From contig NZ_FZOT01000014.1 in the NCBI RefSeq assembly GCF_900188095.1, positions 1 to 64,000 on the forward strand: 64,000 nucleotides of DNA. Reading direction: 5' to 3'. The notes beneath the pieces were generated by a model, which did no database searches, was not told where the DNA came from, and was given only the letters and a program-made list of their open reading frames with translations. Shown in pieces: positions 33,061-43,546 of this stretch. Position 1 is the stretch's first letter; each line of letters begins with the position of its first letter. Source of the DNA: Noviherbaspirillum humi. Its GTDB lineage: Bacteria; Pseudomonadota; Gammaproteobacteria; Burkholderiales; Burkholderiaceae_D. Both the position numbers and the translations under genes were made by a program.

Positions 33061-33115
33061 ACATGTAACGACCAATCGATCGAGCAAAGCACAAGCTCCA
33101 TCAGACATGTAACGA
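33061..33115 (+). repeat. Two ACATGTAACGA direct repeats upstream of a sigma-54 promoter
   Basis: Identical 11-base copies start at 33061 and 33105, 44 bases apart (about four DNA turns). They lie roughly 75-130 bp upstream of the -24 element at 33188, the distance at which enhancer-binding proteins often bind. No other copy was found upstream of the other sigma-54 sites in the window. Confidence 0.35.
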
Positions 33116-33187
33116 TCTCTCGAACTTTACTGCAAAATAAAACCCCCGTTTAAGGTGGCAAGCTAAGCGACATTGCGCCTCAATTTT

Positions 33188-33204
33188 TTGGCACGCAACT
33201 TGCA
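33188..33204 (+). promoter_or_regulatory. Consensus sigma-54 promoter before the 491-residue gene
   Basis: TTGGCACGCAACTTGCA matches the RpoN consensus (TTGGCACG, four bases, TTGCA) at every defined position, with GG and GC 12 bases apart. Transcription would start near 33215 and give a leader of about 150 bases before the ATG at 33366. Confidence 0.7.
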
Positions 33205-33365
33205 AGCCTCCAACAGACCGAATCCCGGATAAAGTAACTTCCCTTCACGAAAAGGCGAAGCGGCTAAATCCAGCCCTCGGACAAAGACTATAAATAAACA
33301 GGGACCCCTGCTGGCGAACAACGACAGCGGTTTCCATAGTCGATTCAAGAGATAAGAGAGACATC

Positions 33366-34841
33366 ATGCCGCCATTGAGCTATATCTCCGAAGGCGCGGA
33401 AAGGCGTACACTCCTCGCGCCTCATTCTTCGCTATCAGTCAGGCAAGCGGTGAAGCCGCCTTTCGCCTTGTCGAGCATTCCCATTTCCTTTCAACTGCCC
33501 AAGCTTCCGCCGCTGCTGGAAAGTCTTGGCAAAGCGGTGACGCCAGCCGCCGTGGCGATCGGCGAGACGCATGGATATAACGTGGCGATACCGCTATTAC
33601 ATTCGGGCGGAAACTTCGCGCTCATTTCCACGGACAACGCCAGGGTTGCCTACTTCGGAAGCAAGGCGGTAACCGATATTCCCCGCGTATTTGGCGGTTG
33701 GGGGGTGGGTGTTGTCGGAACAGCGTGGAACGGGAATAACCAGGCCGGCATCGGATTAAGCCGCAAGTTCGGTGATGTGTTTGTATTTTTGAATTTTCGT
33801 CAGGATGCTATAGGTGTCAAGCAGTTGTTGTCCCCGCAGCAGATGATGGATCGCATACAAAAAGGCAATTTCATGGGGTTGAAGATAACCTTTGGAGTCT
33901 GCTTCTCCGCGCCAGATGCCGTGATAGACGCCGCACTTAACCTCATTCCGAATTTTGGCAAAGTTATCGCCGGGGCGCGTAGGGCGATGGCCGCCAAGCC
34001 ATGGGTTGGCCTGGCGTGGTCGGTCGCGTCTTTGAATTACAAGAACGGCAAGCTAGAAAGCATCAAGGTCGGCCATCTCACCATTCCGATGGATAACCCG
34101 ACAAAAGCGCTGGAGCAGGCTGCCAACTGCCCACCCGTGAAGCCGCCCCCCCGCGTCAGATTCCCGGCGAGGCCGAATCGCGGCGATGCGGCCGTGGCCT
34201 CGGTCAATGATTCGAAGGCCATGCTCAGCGGCGAGAGCCCTTGGCGGGTGGGATACCTGGCGATTCGCCGAGATGGAAAAGATATCCGGGTCCGAAACGG
34301 CACGATCGACGTGCTGAACCACGGCAATCGCGCAACGGCGGTGACTGAGCCGTTCTATGAGCTTGGCGTCGCTTATCGCGTCATTGAGCCGGGTTACCAG
34401 ATCAAAAACAACGCAGACGCTGGCCGGATCGCGGAGGGGATATTACGCAAGGCGCAGATTGCCATCCAAGGCGCAAAGAACGATGTCGAGAGGCAGTTCT
34501 TCCAACGGGCCTATCTCATGACTTTGGCCCGCCTGATGAATACCTACGACTTGAATTTCGGTTCCCAGTTACTCGGGCAGGCTTACCGACGCATCAAGGC
34601 GGTGAATCAAGCCGGCAACCCAGCGAATATGGGGCAGGGCCGTACTGACAATTGGGAGGTAAGCGACCTTATCGGGATGCGGGCCGAGTTGGGCTTGACT
34701 CCGCTCCTGCTGCCAGGAGACAGGCCGCCTGCGGACTACAAGGCGATTCGCCATATCTTCAGTGGCGGTACGCGTTATCCAGGGGATATGCCCGGCAAGG
34801 TACCGCCAGCCTGCGCGCCGAAGCCGCCGGCGAGGAAGTAA
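33366..34841 (+). CDS. Unrecognised protein, candidate T3SS-regulon product (491 residues)
   Basis: No family was recognised. After a polar N-terminus with Ser-rich stretches, the first half (about residues 60-250) looks like a compact beta-rich domain with glycine turns, for example NFALISTDNARVAYFGSKAV and GGWGVGVVGTAWNGNN. A Pro/Arg-rich linker (CPPVKPPPRVRFPARPNRGD) joins it to a mixed helical C-terminal half ending in a Pro/Lys-rich tail. There is no clear Sec signal. The consensus sigma-54 promoter and the position beside the T3SS cluster make it a plausible secreted protein. It is GC-richer than the preceding trio. The next gene follows 42 bp later. Confidence 0.6.
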   Translation: MPPLSYISEGAERRTLLAPHSSLSVRQAVKPPFALSSIPISFQLPKLPPLLESLGKAVTPAAVAIGETHGYNVAIPLLHSGGNFALISTDNARVAYFGSKAVTDIPRVFGGWGVGVVGTAWNGNNQAGIGLSRKFGDVFVFLNFRQDAIGVKQLLSPQQMMDRIQKGNFMGLKITFGVCFSAPDAVIDAALNLIPNFGKVIAGARRAMAAKPWVGLAWSVASLNYKNGKLESIKVGHLTIPMDNPTKALEQAANCPPVKPPPRVRFPARPNRGDAAVASVNDSKAMLSGESPWRVGYLAIRRDGKDIRVRNGTIDVLNHGNRATAVTEPFYELGVAYRVIEPGYQIKNNADAGRIAEGILRKAQIAIQGAKNDVERQFFQRAYLMTLARLMNTYDLNFGSQLLGQAYRRIKAVNQAGNPANMGQGRTDNWEVSDLIGMRAELGLTPLLLPGDRPPADYKAIRHIFSGGTRYPGDMPGKVPPACAPKPPARK

Positions 34842-34883
34842 GCCGGCCGATATCACTTGTTTCTCGTTGACTGAGGAGTCGCT

Positions 34884-35534
34884 ATGGGGTTTTCAATCCA
34901 GCCTGCGTTAGCCAAGCACCATGTTTCGAAGTCGAACGGCCCAGCGGTTTCATGCCCTACGCCGAATACCCGCCCGGCGCGGGACTCGACGATGCTTCAG
35001 ACCGGCCTCAATTACGGAAATATCGACGTCGCACGAGGCAATATTGAAATCATGTGGTCGCAGTTGAGAGGGTCTGCTTGGCAAGTCCCGCATGCCGTCA
35101 TCGACAATCCGAAAGGCCCGGGAAAATCTCATGGCGACTTGCTGCTCGATGCGCTGATGGGAGTCATCATGACGGCGCGACGCTACGGTTTTCTGGGCCA
35201 CTGCATGAAAATCACCTCAAATAGCGACGCGAACCGGCTCGTAGGTCTATTGCTGATGCTAGCGGAAACCAACAAGCATTTGGCGCTTCCAATCTACGCG
35301 CAATTGGCTAACCAGCTTGGGCTGTCCTTCGGGCATCCATTCTTGGAGAGCTTGACCTCGAATTTAAAGAACCCAAATGTTCAGTCCGTCATTCTTCCTG
35401 ATGGGACATCGGTACCCAAAGCGCGCTTCAATCAATTCAGGAAGGACCGTGTCCGCATTGATGACACCAGAATAGACGCGAATTACTTCAACTCGTACAT
35501 GAATCTATACCAATACGGCGGTGCTGCAAGGTAG
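34884..35534 (+). CDS. Unrecognised protein, 216 residues
   Basis: No family was recognised. The N-terminus is polar (QPALAKHHVSKSNGPAVSCP), followed by a helical core (DLLLDALMGVIMTARRYGFLG, NRLVGLLLMLAETNKHLALPIYAQLANQL) and a polar C-terminus rich in Arg, Asp and Asn. There is no signal peptide or membrane helix of the usual length. A TGAGGAGTCGCT ribosome site precedes the ATG. It lies 42 bp after the 491-residue gene on the same strand and would share its sigma-54 transcript. It could be a partner protein, a chaperone or a second secreted protein. Confidence 0.55.
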   Translation: MGFSIQPALAKHHVSKSNGPAVSCPTPNTRPARDSTMLQTGLNYGNIDVARGNIEIMWSQLRGSAWQVPHAVIDNPKGPGKSHGDLLLDALMGVIMTARRYGFLGHCMKITSNSDANRLVGLLLMLAETNKHLALPIYAQLANQLGLSFGHPFLESLTSNLKNPNVQSVILPDGTSVPKARFNQFRKDRVRIDDTRIDANYFNSYMNLYQYGGAAR

Positions 35535-36318
35535 GTGTGTCACCGGAACGACGAGCGCGTTTTCGCCCAGATACATTGACCGGCCTGCCCCTGCCGGTTC
35601 TTCAGCGTTGGCAGCAGCCAAACATGGCTTGCCGCACCGCTTTTTCTCAATCAGGCAGCGCATTGTTCTTTTCCCACCAAGTCTCTCGCTCGCTCCGTTC
35701 GTGGATGCTGACCGCTTGCCTTTGCTACTTTCCTCGCCGTCGATCGACCACGCTCAGTCGCGAAAACTGAAGCGAAGCCGCTTCGCTCAACTGCGTATCT
35801 CCCGCGCTGCGCTTCAGTCTTCAGGAATTAGGCCATATTGACGACCGAGACCGGGCGGGCTAATTTCGTCCCATCGAAAGACTTGTCGCTGGCCTGATAT
35901 CGTGGTGCTTTCGCCACGCAGCCAATGTTGTCGCGCCAGTCGGCTGGAAAGATTGCATCGGTCGGCGAAAGCGCTTGAAAAGTTGTCGCTTTTCCGCAAT
36001 GATCGGCCGGGACAGCAGTGAGGCCGTCGGAATGGTGGCGTCTGACTACACTCATCCATTCAGCCTTAACCGTGGTGATGACGGATAACCCAACCCTGAC
36101 GAACCGGTATCGTCGTCTCGACCGCCGAGCCGCCGGGGTTCTGCGTGCCGCACCTGGCAGAAGATGGGCTCGAAAGATCCGCTTGCTGCTGATGCTGCCC
36201 GTGAAGTCATGCAGCGGTTTGCGACTGGCGACAGCAGTCGCAACCTCCACCAGGCGCCTTCTGCAAACCGAACGTCATCCACACCGATACTTAACACCAC
36301 AGCAATCAGGGCCCCGCT
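35535..36318. other. 784-bp intergenic region before the hybrid kinase
   Basis: No gene is convincing here: the longest frame (35828-36250, minus strand) has no family resemblance and Arg/Ser-rich random-looking composition. Two hairpins are seen: ACCGGC...GCCGGT at 35579-35598 just after the 216-residue gene (possible terminator), and the almost loopless palindrome around GCGAAGC/GCTTCGC at 35772-35786. Confidence 0.55.
35579..35598 (+). terminator. Weak hairpin after the 216-residue gene
   Basis: ACCGGC (35579-35584) pairs with GCCGGT (35593-35598) around an 8-base loop, followed by TCTTC. It lies 45 bp after the stop. Six stem pairs and no clear U-run make it a weak call. Confidence 0.3.
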
Positions 36319-38421
<2,103 letters not shown>

Positions 38422-38614
38422 GACGTGTTGGTTGGGTCATGGCGCTTCGCCGGGCGGCGGGCGAAGCGCCGGAGTTGGCTTGGCTCCCTTGCTCGTTCAC
38501 GCGATCAGCCATGAACATGGGACGCCGGAAGGCGGCATTTACACCATAATCCGGCTACCTGTCTTGGCTGGTGCATCCAGCGAGACGACTTTCCTAGACC
38601 CGACCCGAGCCGAC

Positions 38615-39097
38615 ATGAACGACGACAAAACCAGCAAGGCCATTCCGCTCGCAGCGCTTCAGGTTTTGCTGGTGGACGATGACAGCTTCATGCTCGAGCT
38701 GGTCCGCGACATGCTCCTTGACCTCGGTGTCAAGCAGATAGCGACCGCCCTCGACGGCAAGCGCGGCATTGCTGCCTTCGAAAGCGGGAAAAAGCGGCCG
38801 GATCTCGTCATCTGTGATCTCAACATGCCGGACAAGGACGGCTTCCAGTTCATGGAAATGCTTGCCGACCGCCGCTATGTCGGCAATGTCGTGCTCATGT
38901 CCGGCATGGGCGAACGCGTCATCAACTCGGCGCAGCTGATGGCGCGCTTCCATCGGCTCAACATCCTGGGTTCCCTGGCCAAGCCGATTTCCCGCGACGC
39001 TGGAATCTTTGCTTGCGAAAGCCGTCGCCGCTTGATTCTGTTCGGCGCCGGCGGTAACGGCGCCATGACTGCCTTTGCCGATCGCAGCGCGCCCTGA
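38615..39097 (+). CDS. Receiver-domain response regulator with an altered C-terminus (probable frameshift)
   Basis: A 160-residue single receiver domain as read. The acidic pair and phospho-acceptor Asp-68 (DLVICDLNMPDKDG) are intact, and the domain continues to GSLAKPIS, the usual switch Lys region. The expected last helix then fails: the frame reads RDAGIFACESRRR to a stop at 39097. One frame over, the same bases read LESLLAKAVAA and stop at 39033-39035, exactly the expected final helix. A one-base deletion near 38999-39001 (or a sequencing error) explains this. The true product would be about 140 residues. It follows the hybrid kinase by 193 bp. Confidence 0.75.
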   Translation: MNDDKTSKAIPLAALQVLLVDDDSFMLELVRDMLLDLGVKQIATALDGKRGIAAFESGKKRPDLVICDLNMPDKDGFQFMEMLADRRYVGNVVLMSGMGERVINSAQLMARFHRLNILGSLAKPISRDAGIFACESRRRLILFGAGGNGAMTAFADRSAP

Positions 39098-39296
39098 ACA
39101 AGTGCGCGCTGCGAGCGCATGCGCCGCGCTTGCCTGGAGTCGCAATGCCTTTTGTCATTCCACCATAAGTCTGGGATAAACAAATCGGCAAGTCTTGAGG
39201 ATACTACGTCGGTAAATGTAATCCTGCGATGTACGGGCCTGCGCGTGCCATGCACCGGGACCAAGCGAAATCTCTCCGGATGAAACGGCGAAAGCG

Positions 39297-40436
39297 ATGG
39301 CTTCAAGCGATATCGAACAGGCAGGGCAAGGCACGCCGGCACGGTCGTCGATGCCATGGGGGCGTCTCATTGCGGCGGCGATCGCAACGCTGTTTGCGGC
39401 CCTGCCCTTGCTGAAGCAGATGGAAGGGCTTCAGTACGCGAGCGTTCTGGGCGTGGCGCTGGCTTGCGTCTGGCTGGCTTGGCAGCGTTCGGCGCCGGTA
39501 CCGATGCCGATCGTCCCGCCCGACGGGAAGGATCAATTCGCCGCGTTGGTAGCCGAGGTCATGCCGGTGTGGCGGCGTCATCTCGGCCTGGTTCAGCAGC
39601 AGTCGGAAAAAGCCGTCAACGATCTGGTGGCAAGCTTTTCCGCCCTGGTGCAGCAATTCGAGCAGGCGGGCTTCACGAGCGCTGAAGGCGTCGGCCACCA
39701 GGCGGAGAAGCGGCGCGTGACGATAGACCTGCTGACCCTGTGCGAGCGTGAACTGGGTCCGGTGATCTTCTGCTTGGAGAAAATCGTGGAGAGCAAGGTG
39801 GAGCTGATGCGTCATGTGCACAGCCTGTCCGAAGCGACCACGGAAATGACGGTGCTCGCGGATGACGTCAGCCAGATCGCGGCCCAGACCAATCTGCTGG
39901 CCATCAATGCGTCGATCGAAGCCGCTCGTGCCGGAGAAGCCGGCCGGGGCTTCGCCGTCATCGCCAGCGAGGTGAGGAAACTGTCTCTGCTCTCTGCGGA
40001 CATAGGCAGGCGCATCAACGGCCGCATGCGGCAGGTATCGGAAACCATGGCGCTCACGCTCGACTCAGCCAACCGCGCCAACGAGAGCGATCGCGAAGCC
40101 ATCACCTCGTCCGGCCATGTGATGGAAGATGTGCTCGGGCATGTGCGGGTGCTGGGCGATTCGGCGGAGCAGATGCGGCAACACGGAAGCATCATCCGCG
40201 GCGAGGTGGAAAAGCTGCTCGTGGCATTGCAGTTCCAGGATCGGATACGCCAGATACTCGAAATGCTGGAGCGGGACGTGGCTCGCATGGGCGATGCGGC
40301 GTCTCTGGGTTCGGCGCCGACGGCCGAAGACTGGCTTCAGGAGCTCAGCACCGGCTACACCATGGCGGACGAGCACGACAGCCATGCTGATGGCGCGGGC
40401 GGACAGGATGCAGGTGGCGAGGTCACGTTCTTCTAG
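39297..40436 (+). CDS. Methyl-accepting chemotaxis-type protein with short membrane anchor
   Basis: A 379-residue protein with two hydrophobic segments near the N-terminus (about residues 20-38 and 45-61) and almost no periplasmic sensing domain between them. The cytoplasmic signalling core has the hallmark [36 protein letters not shown]. Its middle and C-terminal coiled regions end in a Gly/Asp/His-rich tail with no CheR-docking pentapeptide. It heads the chemotaxis cluster (cheY, STAS, cheA, second MCP, two cheW, cheD), so it should signal through that CheA. It may sense a cytoplasmic or membrane cue. The ATG has a weak ribosome site. Confidence 0.85.
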   Translation: MASSDIEQAGQGTPARSSMPWGRLIAAAIATLFAALPLLKQMEGLQYASVLGVALACVWLAWQRSAPVPMPIVPPDGKDQFAALVAEVMPVWRRHLGLVQQQSEKAVNDLVASFSALVQQFEQAGFTSAEGVGHQAEKRRVTIDLLTLCERELGPVIFCLEKIVESKVELMRHVHSLSEATTEMTVLADDVSQIAAQTNLLAINASIEAARAGEAGRGFAVIASEVRKLSLLSADIGRRINGRMRQVSETMALTLDSANRANESDREAITSSGHVMEDVLGHVRVLGDSAEQMRQHGSIIRGEVEKLLVALQFQDRIRQILEMLERDVARMGDAASLGSAPTAEDWLQELSTGYTMADEHDSHADGAGGQDAGGEVTFF

Positions 40437-40562
40437 CCTCCTGCCTGGCACCGGAAGTGGCATGGCGTGGTGAAGGGATCGGCGCGTTACGGCTTGCCGC
40501 GGTCTTGTGCCGGCGGGAAGACCGCGGCAGCCGGCGCAGAACAAGGATGACAGGAGGGTCGC

Positions 40563-40931
40563 ATGGCAAAGCTGGTCATGGTGGTGGATGACTCCACCTC
40601 GGTACGGGAGGTGGTCGGCATCGCGTTGCGCGGAGCCGGCTACCAGGTGGTCGAGGGCAGGGATGGAAAGGACGCCTTGAGCAAGCTGAACGGTCAGAAG
40701 GTTCATCTCATCATCAGCGACGTCAACATGCCGAACATGGACGGCATCAGCTTCGTGAAGGCAGTCAAGGAAATGCAAGCCTATCGCTTCACGCCGGTGA
40801 TCATGCTGACCACCGAATCGGCTGACGAGAAGAAGCGGCAGGGCCAGCTCGCCGGCGCCAAGGCCTGGGTGGTCAAGCCGTTCAAGCCGGAAGTGCTGCT
40901 TGCCGCCGTCCAGAAACTGATCCTGCCGTGA
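40563..40931 (+). CDS. cheY: CheY-type single-domain response regulator
   Basis: A 122-residue receiver domain. The acidic pair Asp-9/Asp-10, the phospho-acceptor Asp-53 in ISDVNMPNMDG, the Thr of MLTTESADE and the Lys of VVKPFKPEVL are all present. A GACAGGAGGGTCGC ribosome site precedes the ATG. It lies between an MCP and a STAS protein upstream of cheA, so it is a direct CheA target that either turns a motor or drives another output. No flagellar genes are in the window to settle which. Confidence 0.9.
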   Translation: MAKLVMVVDDSTSVREVVGIALRGAGYQVVEGRDGKDALSKLNGQKVHLIISDVNMPNMDGISFVKAVKEMQAYRFTPVIMLTTESADEKKRQGQLAGAKAWVVKPFKPEVLLAAVQKLILP

Positions 40932-40944
40932 GACTTGTATCAGC

Positions 40945-41277
40945 ATGACCGATAAGAACGAGACCCTTGATGAGTCTGCCGCCTTGACGCTGGGCGGGGA
41001 ATTGACGATCTACCGCGCAGCCGAGGTACGGGAAATCCTGTTGGACGCGCTCGTGCCTCGCGCCAGCGTGCCGATCCGCCTCGAGATCGATCTGTCGACG
41101 GTGGAAGAAATCGACGGCGCCGGCGTGCAGCTGCTGCTCGCCGCGCACAAGACCGCGCGGCAGCAGGGCACGCGCCTGAATCTCATCAAGCACAGCCCGG
41201 CGGTGATCGAGGTCTTCGAACTCTTCGATCTCGCCGGCTATTTCGGCGACCCGGTGCTGATACCGGCGGAACGCTAA
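40945..41277 (+). CDS. STAS-domain protein
   Basis: A 110-residue STAS domain, the fold of anti-sigma-factor antagonists such as SpoIIAA. The conserved region EIDLSTVEEIDGAGVQLLLAA contains the phospho-acceptor position (here Gly-Ala after Asp rather than the usual Asp-Ser, so phosphorylation at the classic Ser is not obvious). It lies 14 bp after cheY and 24 bp before cheA. STAS proteins occur in several CheA-type clusters that control outputs other than motility, so this one may link the pathway to such an output (inference). Confidence 0.8.
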   Translation: MTDKNETLDESAALTLGGELTIYRAAEVREILLDALVPRASVPIRLEIDLSTVEEIDGAGVQLLLAAHKTARQQGTRLNLIKHSPAVIEVFELFDLAGYFGDPVLIPAER

Positions 41278-41300
41278 CGGCGGAGCCACGAGGACACGCG

Positions 41301-43487
41301 ATGGACATGGAACAAGCGCTGCAGACGTTTCTCCTCGAAAGCCGCGAGCTGCTGGAGGAGATGGAGAACGGGCTGCTGGAAGCGGATGCCGGCCCGCTCT
41401 CGGCCGACGTCATCAACGCCATTTTCCGGGCGGCGCATACCATCAAGGGTTCCTCCGGCCTGTTCGGGCTTGACCATATCGTCTCCTTTACCCATGTGAT
41501 GGAAAGCGTGCTGGATCAGGTCAGGGACGGCGTGATGGCGATCGATGCGGAACTCATGTCCCTGTTGCTGGCATGCCGGGACCATATTTGCCTGTTGCTG
41601 GACGACGTCGAAGCCGGCGCGATGGCGCCCGATCCGGAGCGGCAGAAGCAAGGCCAGCCACTGTTGGCGCGGCTGGCGGCATTCGTGGCGTCCCGGCCGG
41701 CGGATGGCCCGCTCGCCACGCCGGTGGCGCTGCGGGAGGCGGAAGCCGAACCGGTGGAGCGCATCGACGGCGCCCGCGCCGGCGGCGACCACTGGCATAT
41801 CTCGGTGCGCTTCGGCAGCGAGGTGCTGCGCCATGGCATGGACCCGATGTCGTTCATCCGTTACCTTGGCACGCTCGGCCGGATCGTCAGCATCGCCACT
41901 CTGCATGAGCGGCTGGCGTCGCTGCAGGAAATGGATCCGGAAAGCTGCTACCTCGGTTTCGAGATCGCCTTCGCGAGCGCCGCCGACAAGCCGACGATCG
42001 AAGGCGTGTTCGATTTCGTGCGGGACGACTGCCATCTGCGCATCATCCCGCCGCATAGCCAGGTCACGGAATATCTGCGCTTGATTGCGGAGTATCCGGA
42101 TGAAAACGTCCGCCTCGGCGAGATGCTGGCCAAGGTCGGCACCATCACCGAGCGCGAACTGGAGGAGGCGCTGGCGAGCCAGGCCGCCGCATCGCCAGCC
42201 CAGCCCCTGGGGTCCATTCTCGTCAATCAGGGCGCGGCGGCGGCGCCGGTGGTGGAAGCAGCGCTGGCGCGCCAGAGCCGCACGCGCGAGGCGCGCAGCC
42301 TGGAAAACAGCTCGGTGCGGGTGGACGCCGGCAAGCTGGATCATTTGATCAATCTGGTCGGCGAACTCATCATCAGCGTCGCCAGCGCCAACCTGATCGC
42401 CCGCCGCGCCGGCAATGCCGAACTCCAGGAGTGCGGATCGGTGCTATCCCATCTCGTGGAGGAGGTGCGCAACAGCGCGCTTCAGCTGCGCATGGTGAAG
42501 ATAGGCGCCACCTTCAACCGCTTCCAGCGGGTGGTGCATGACGTGGCGCGAGAGCTGGGAAAGGATATCGAGCTGGTCATCGAAGGCGAGGAGACCGAGC
42601 TCGACAAGACGGTGGTGGAAAAGATCACCGATCCCCTGACCCATCTGGTACGCAATGCGATCGACCACGGCATCGAGCCGGCCGAGGCGCGCAGCGGGAG
42701 CGGCAAGCCGGCGCGGGGCCGCATCGGCCTGAATGCCTTCCATGATTCCGGCACCATCGTGATCGAGGTCAGCGACGACGGCGGCGGCCTGAAGCGGGAT
42801 CGCATCCTCGCCAAGGCGATCGAGCGCGGCCTGGTGGAGCCGGGGCGCAGCATGGCCGACGAGGAGATCTTCGCCCTGATCTTCGAACCCGGTTTTTCCA
42901 CCGCGGACCAGGTGACCAACCTCTCCGGGCGGGGCGTGGGCATGGACGTGGTCAAGCGCAATATCAATGCGCTGCGAGGCAGCGTGGAGGTGCGCAGCGA
43001 GGTAGGCCGCGGCACCACGGTGACGGTGCGGCTGCCGCTGACGCTGGCCATCATCAATGGCTTCCAGGTCGGCATCGGCCGTTCGGTGTTCGTGGTGCCG
43101 CTCGACATGGTGGAAGAGTGCATCGAATTCAGCGCGGAGCCCGGACACGACTACAGCAATCTGCGAGGCGAGGTGCTGCCGCTCATCTGCCTGCGCACCT
43201 TGTTCGACATGGAGCGGCACTCCCTTGCCCGGCGCAGCGTGGTGGTGGTGCGTTATGCCGGCCAGCGCGCGGGCCTGGTGGTGGACAGCCTGCTCGGCGA
43301 ATCCCAGACCGTGATCAAGCCGCTCGGCAAGATGTTCCAGGGCATGGCTTGCATCAGCGGCGCCAGCATCCTGGGCAGCGGTGAAGTCGCGCTGATACTC
43401 GACGTGCCGGCGCTGCTCCAGGCGGCGCAGCCGAGCGCCGTCCGGCCGCGCCAGGACATCGAATCCGCCCTGCCGGCGCCTGCCTGA
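41301..43487 (+). CDS. cheA: Chemotaxis histidine kinase CheA
   Basis: A 728-residue CheA. The Hpt domain carries phospho-acceptor His-46 (RAAHTIKGSSG). A long middle section follows (about residues 150-330), then the dimerisation helices (VRVDAGKLDHLINLVGELI), the ATP-binding domain (ITDPLTHLVRNAIDHGIE, DDGGGLKRDRI, GRGVGMDVVK) and the CheW-like regulatory domain at the C-terminus (VGIGRSVFVVPLDMVEEC). It phosphorylates the CheY in this cluster. The section between Hpt and dimerisation domains lacks an obvious classic CheY-binding P2 and looks like an added repeat-type domain. Confidence 0.93.
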   Translation: MDMEQALQTFLLESRELLEEMENGLLEADAGPLSADVINAIFRAAHTIKGSSGLFGLDHIVSFTHVMESVLDQVRDGVMAIDAELMSLLLACRDHICLLLDDVEAGAMAPDPERQKQGQPLLARLAAFVASRPADGPLATPVALREAEAEPVERIDGARAGGDHWHISVRFGSEVLRHGMDPMSFIRYLGTLGRIVSIATLHERLASLQEMDPESCYLGFEIAFASAADKPTIEGVFDFVRDDCHLRIIPPHSQVTEYLRLIAEYPDENVRLGEMLAKVGTITERELEEALASQAAASPAQPLGSILVNQGAAAAPVVEAALARQSRTREARSLENSSVRVDAGKLDHLINLVGELIISVASANLIARRAGNAELQECGSVLSHLVEEVRNSALQLRMVKIGATFNRFQRVVHDVARELGKDIELVIEGEETELDKTVVEKITDPLTHLVRNAIDHGIEPAEARSGSGKPARGRIGLNAFHDSGTIVIEVSDDGGGLKRDRILAKAIERGLVEPGRSMADEEIFALIFEPGFSTADQVTNLSGRGVGMDVVKRNINALRGSVEVRSEVGRGTTVTVRLPLTLAIINGFQVGIGRSVFVVPLDMVEECIEFSAEPGHDYSNLRGEVLPLICLRTLFDMERHSLARRSVVVVRYAGQRAGLVVDSLLGESQTVIKPLGKMFQGMACISGASILGSGEVALILDVPALLQAAQPSAVRPRQDIESALPAPA

Positions 43488-43546
43488 GGCGTCCGTCCTC
43501 GCCATTCGCCAATTAATTACCACGCCGTCCATTTGATGAGGTTGAC

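Larger units (their letters stand above)
32214..33365. other. 1.15-kb AT-rich region without a confident gene
   Basis: No frame here shows a recognisable family, ribosome site and codon use together; several short frames on both strands overlap each other and look random. A sigma-54 promoter (33188-33204) and two copies of ACATGTAACGA (33061-33071 and 33105-33115) occupy the right end. The rest may be decayed coding sequence or a long leader region, with no evidence for either. Confidence 0.6.

Noticed and set aside
32366-33348. Several short frames on both strands in the AT-rich gap after the T3SS genes
   Set aside because: They overlap each other, differ in composition from real genes nearby and show no conserved-looking features; better described as unassigned.
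35828-36250. A 140-codon minus-strand frame before the hybrid kinase
   Set aside because: Arg/Ser-rich random-looking sequence, no ribosome site and no family; it could be a transposase remnant but no motif supports that.
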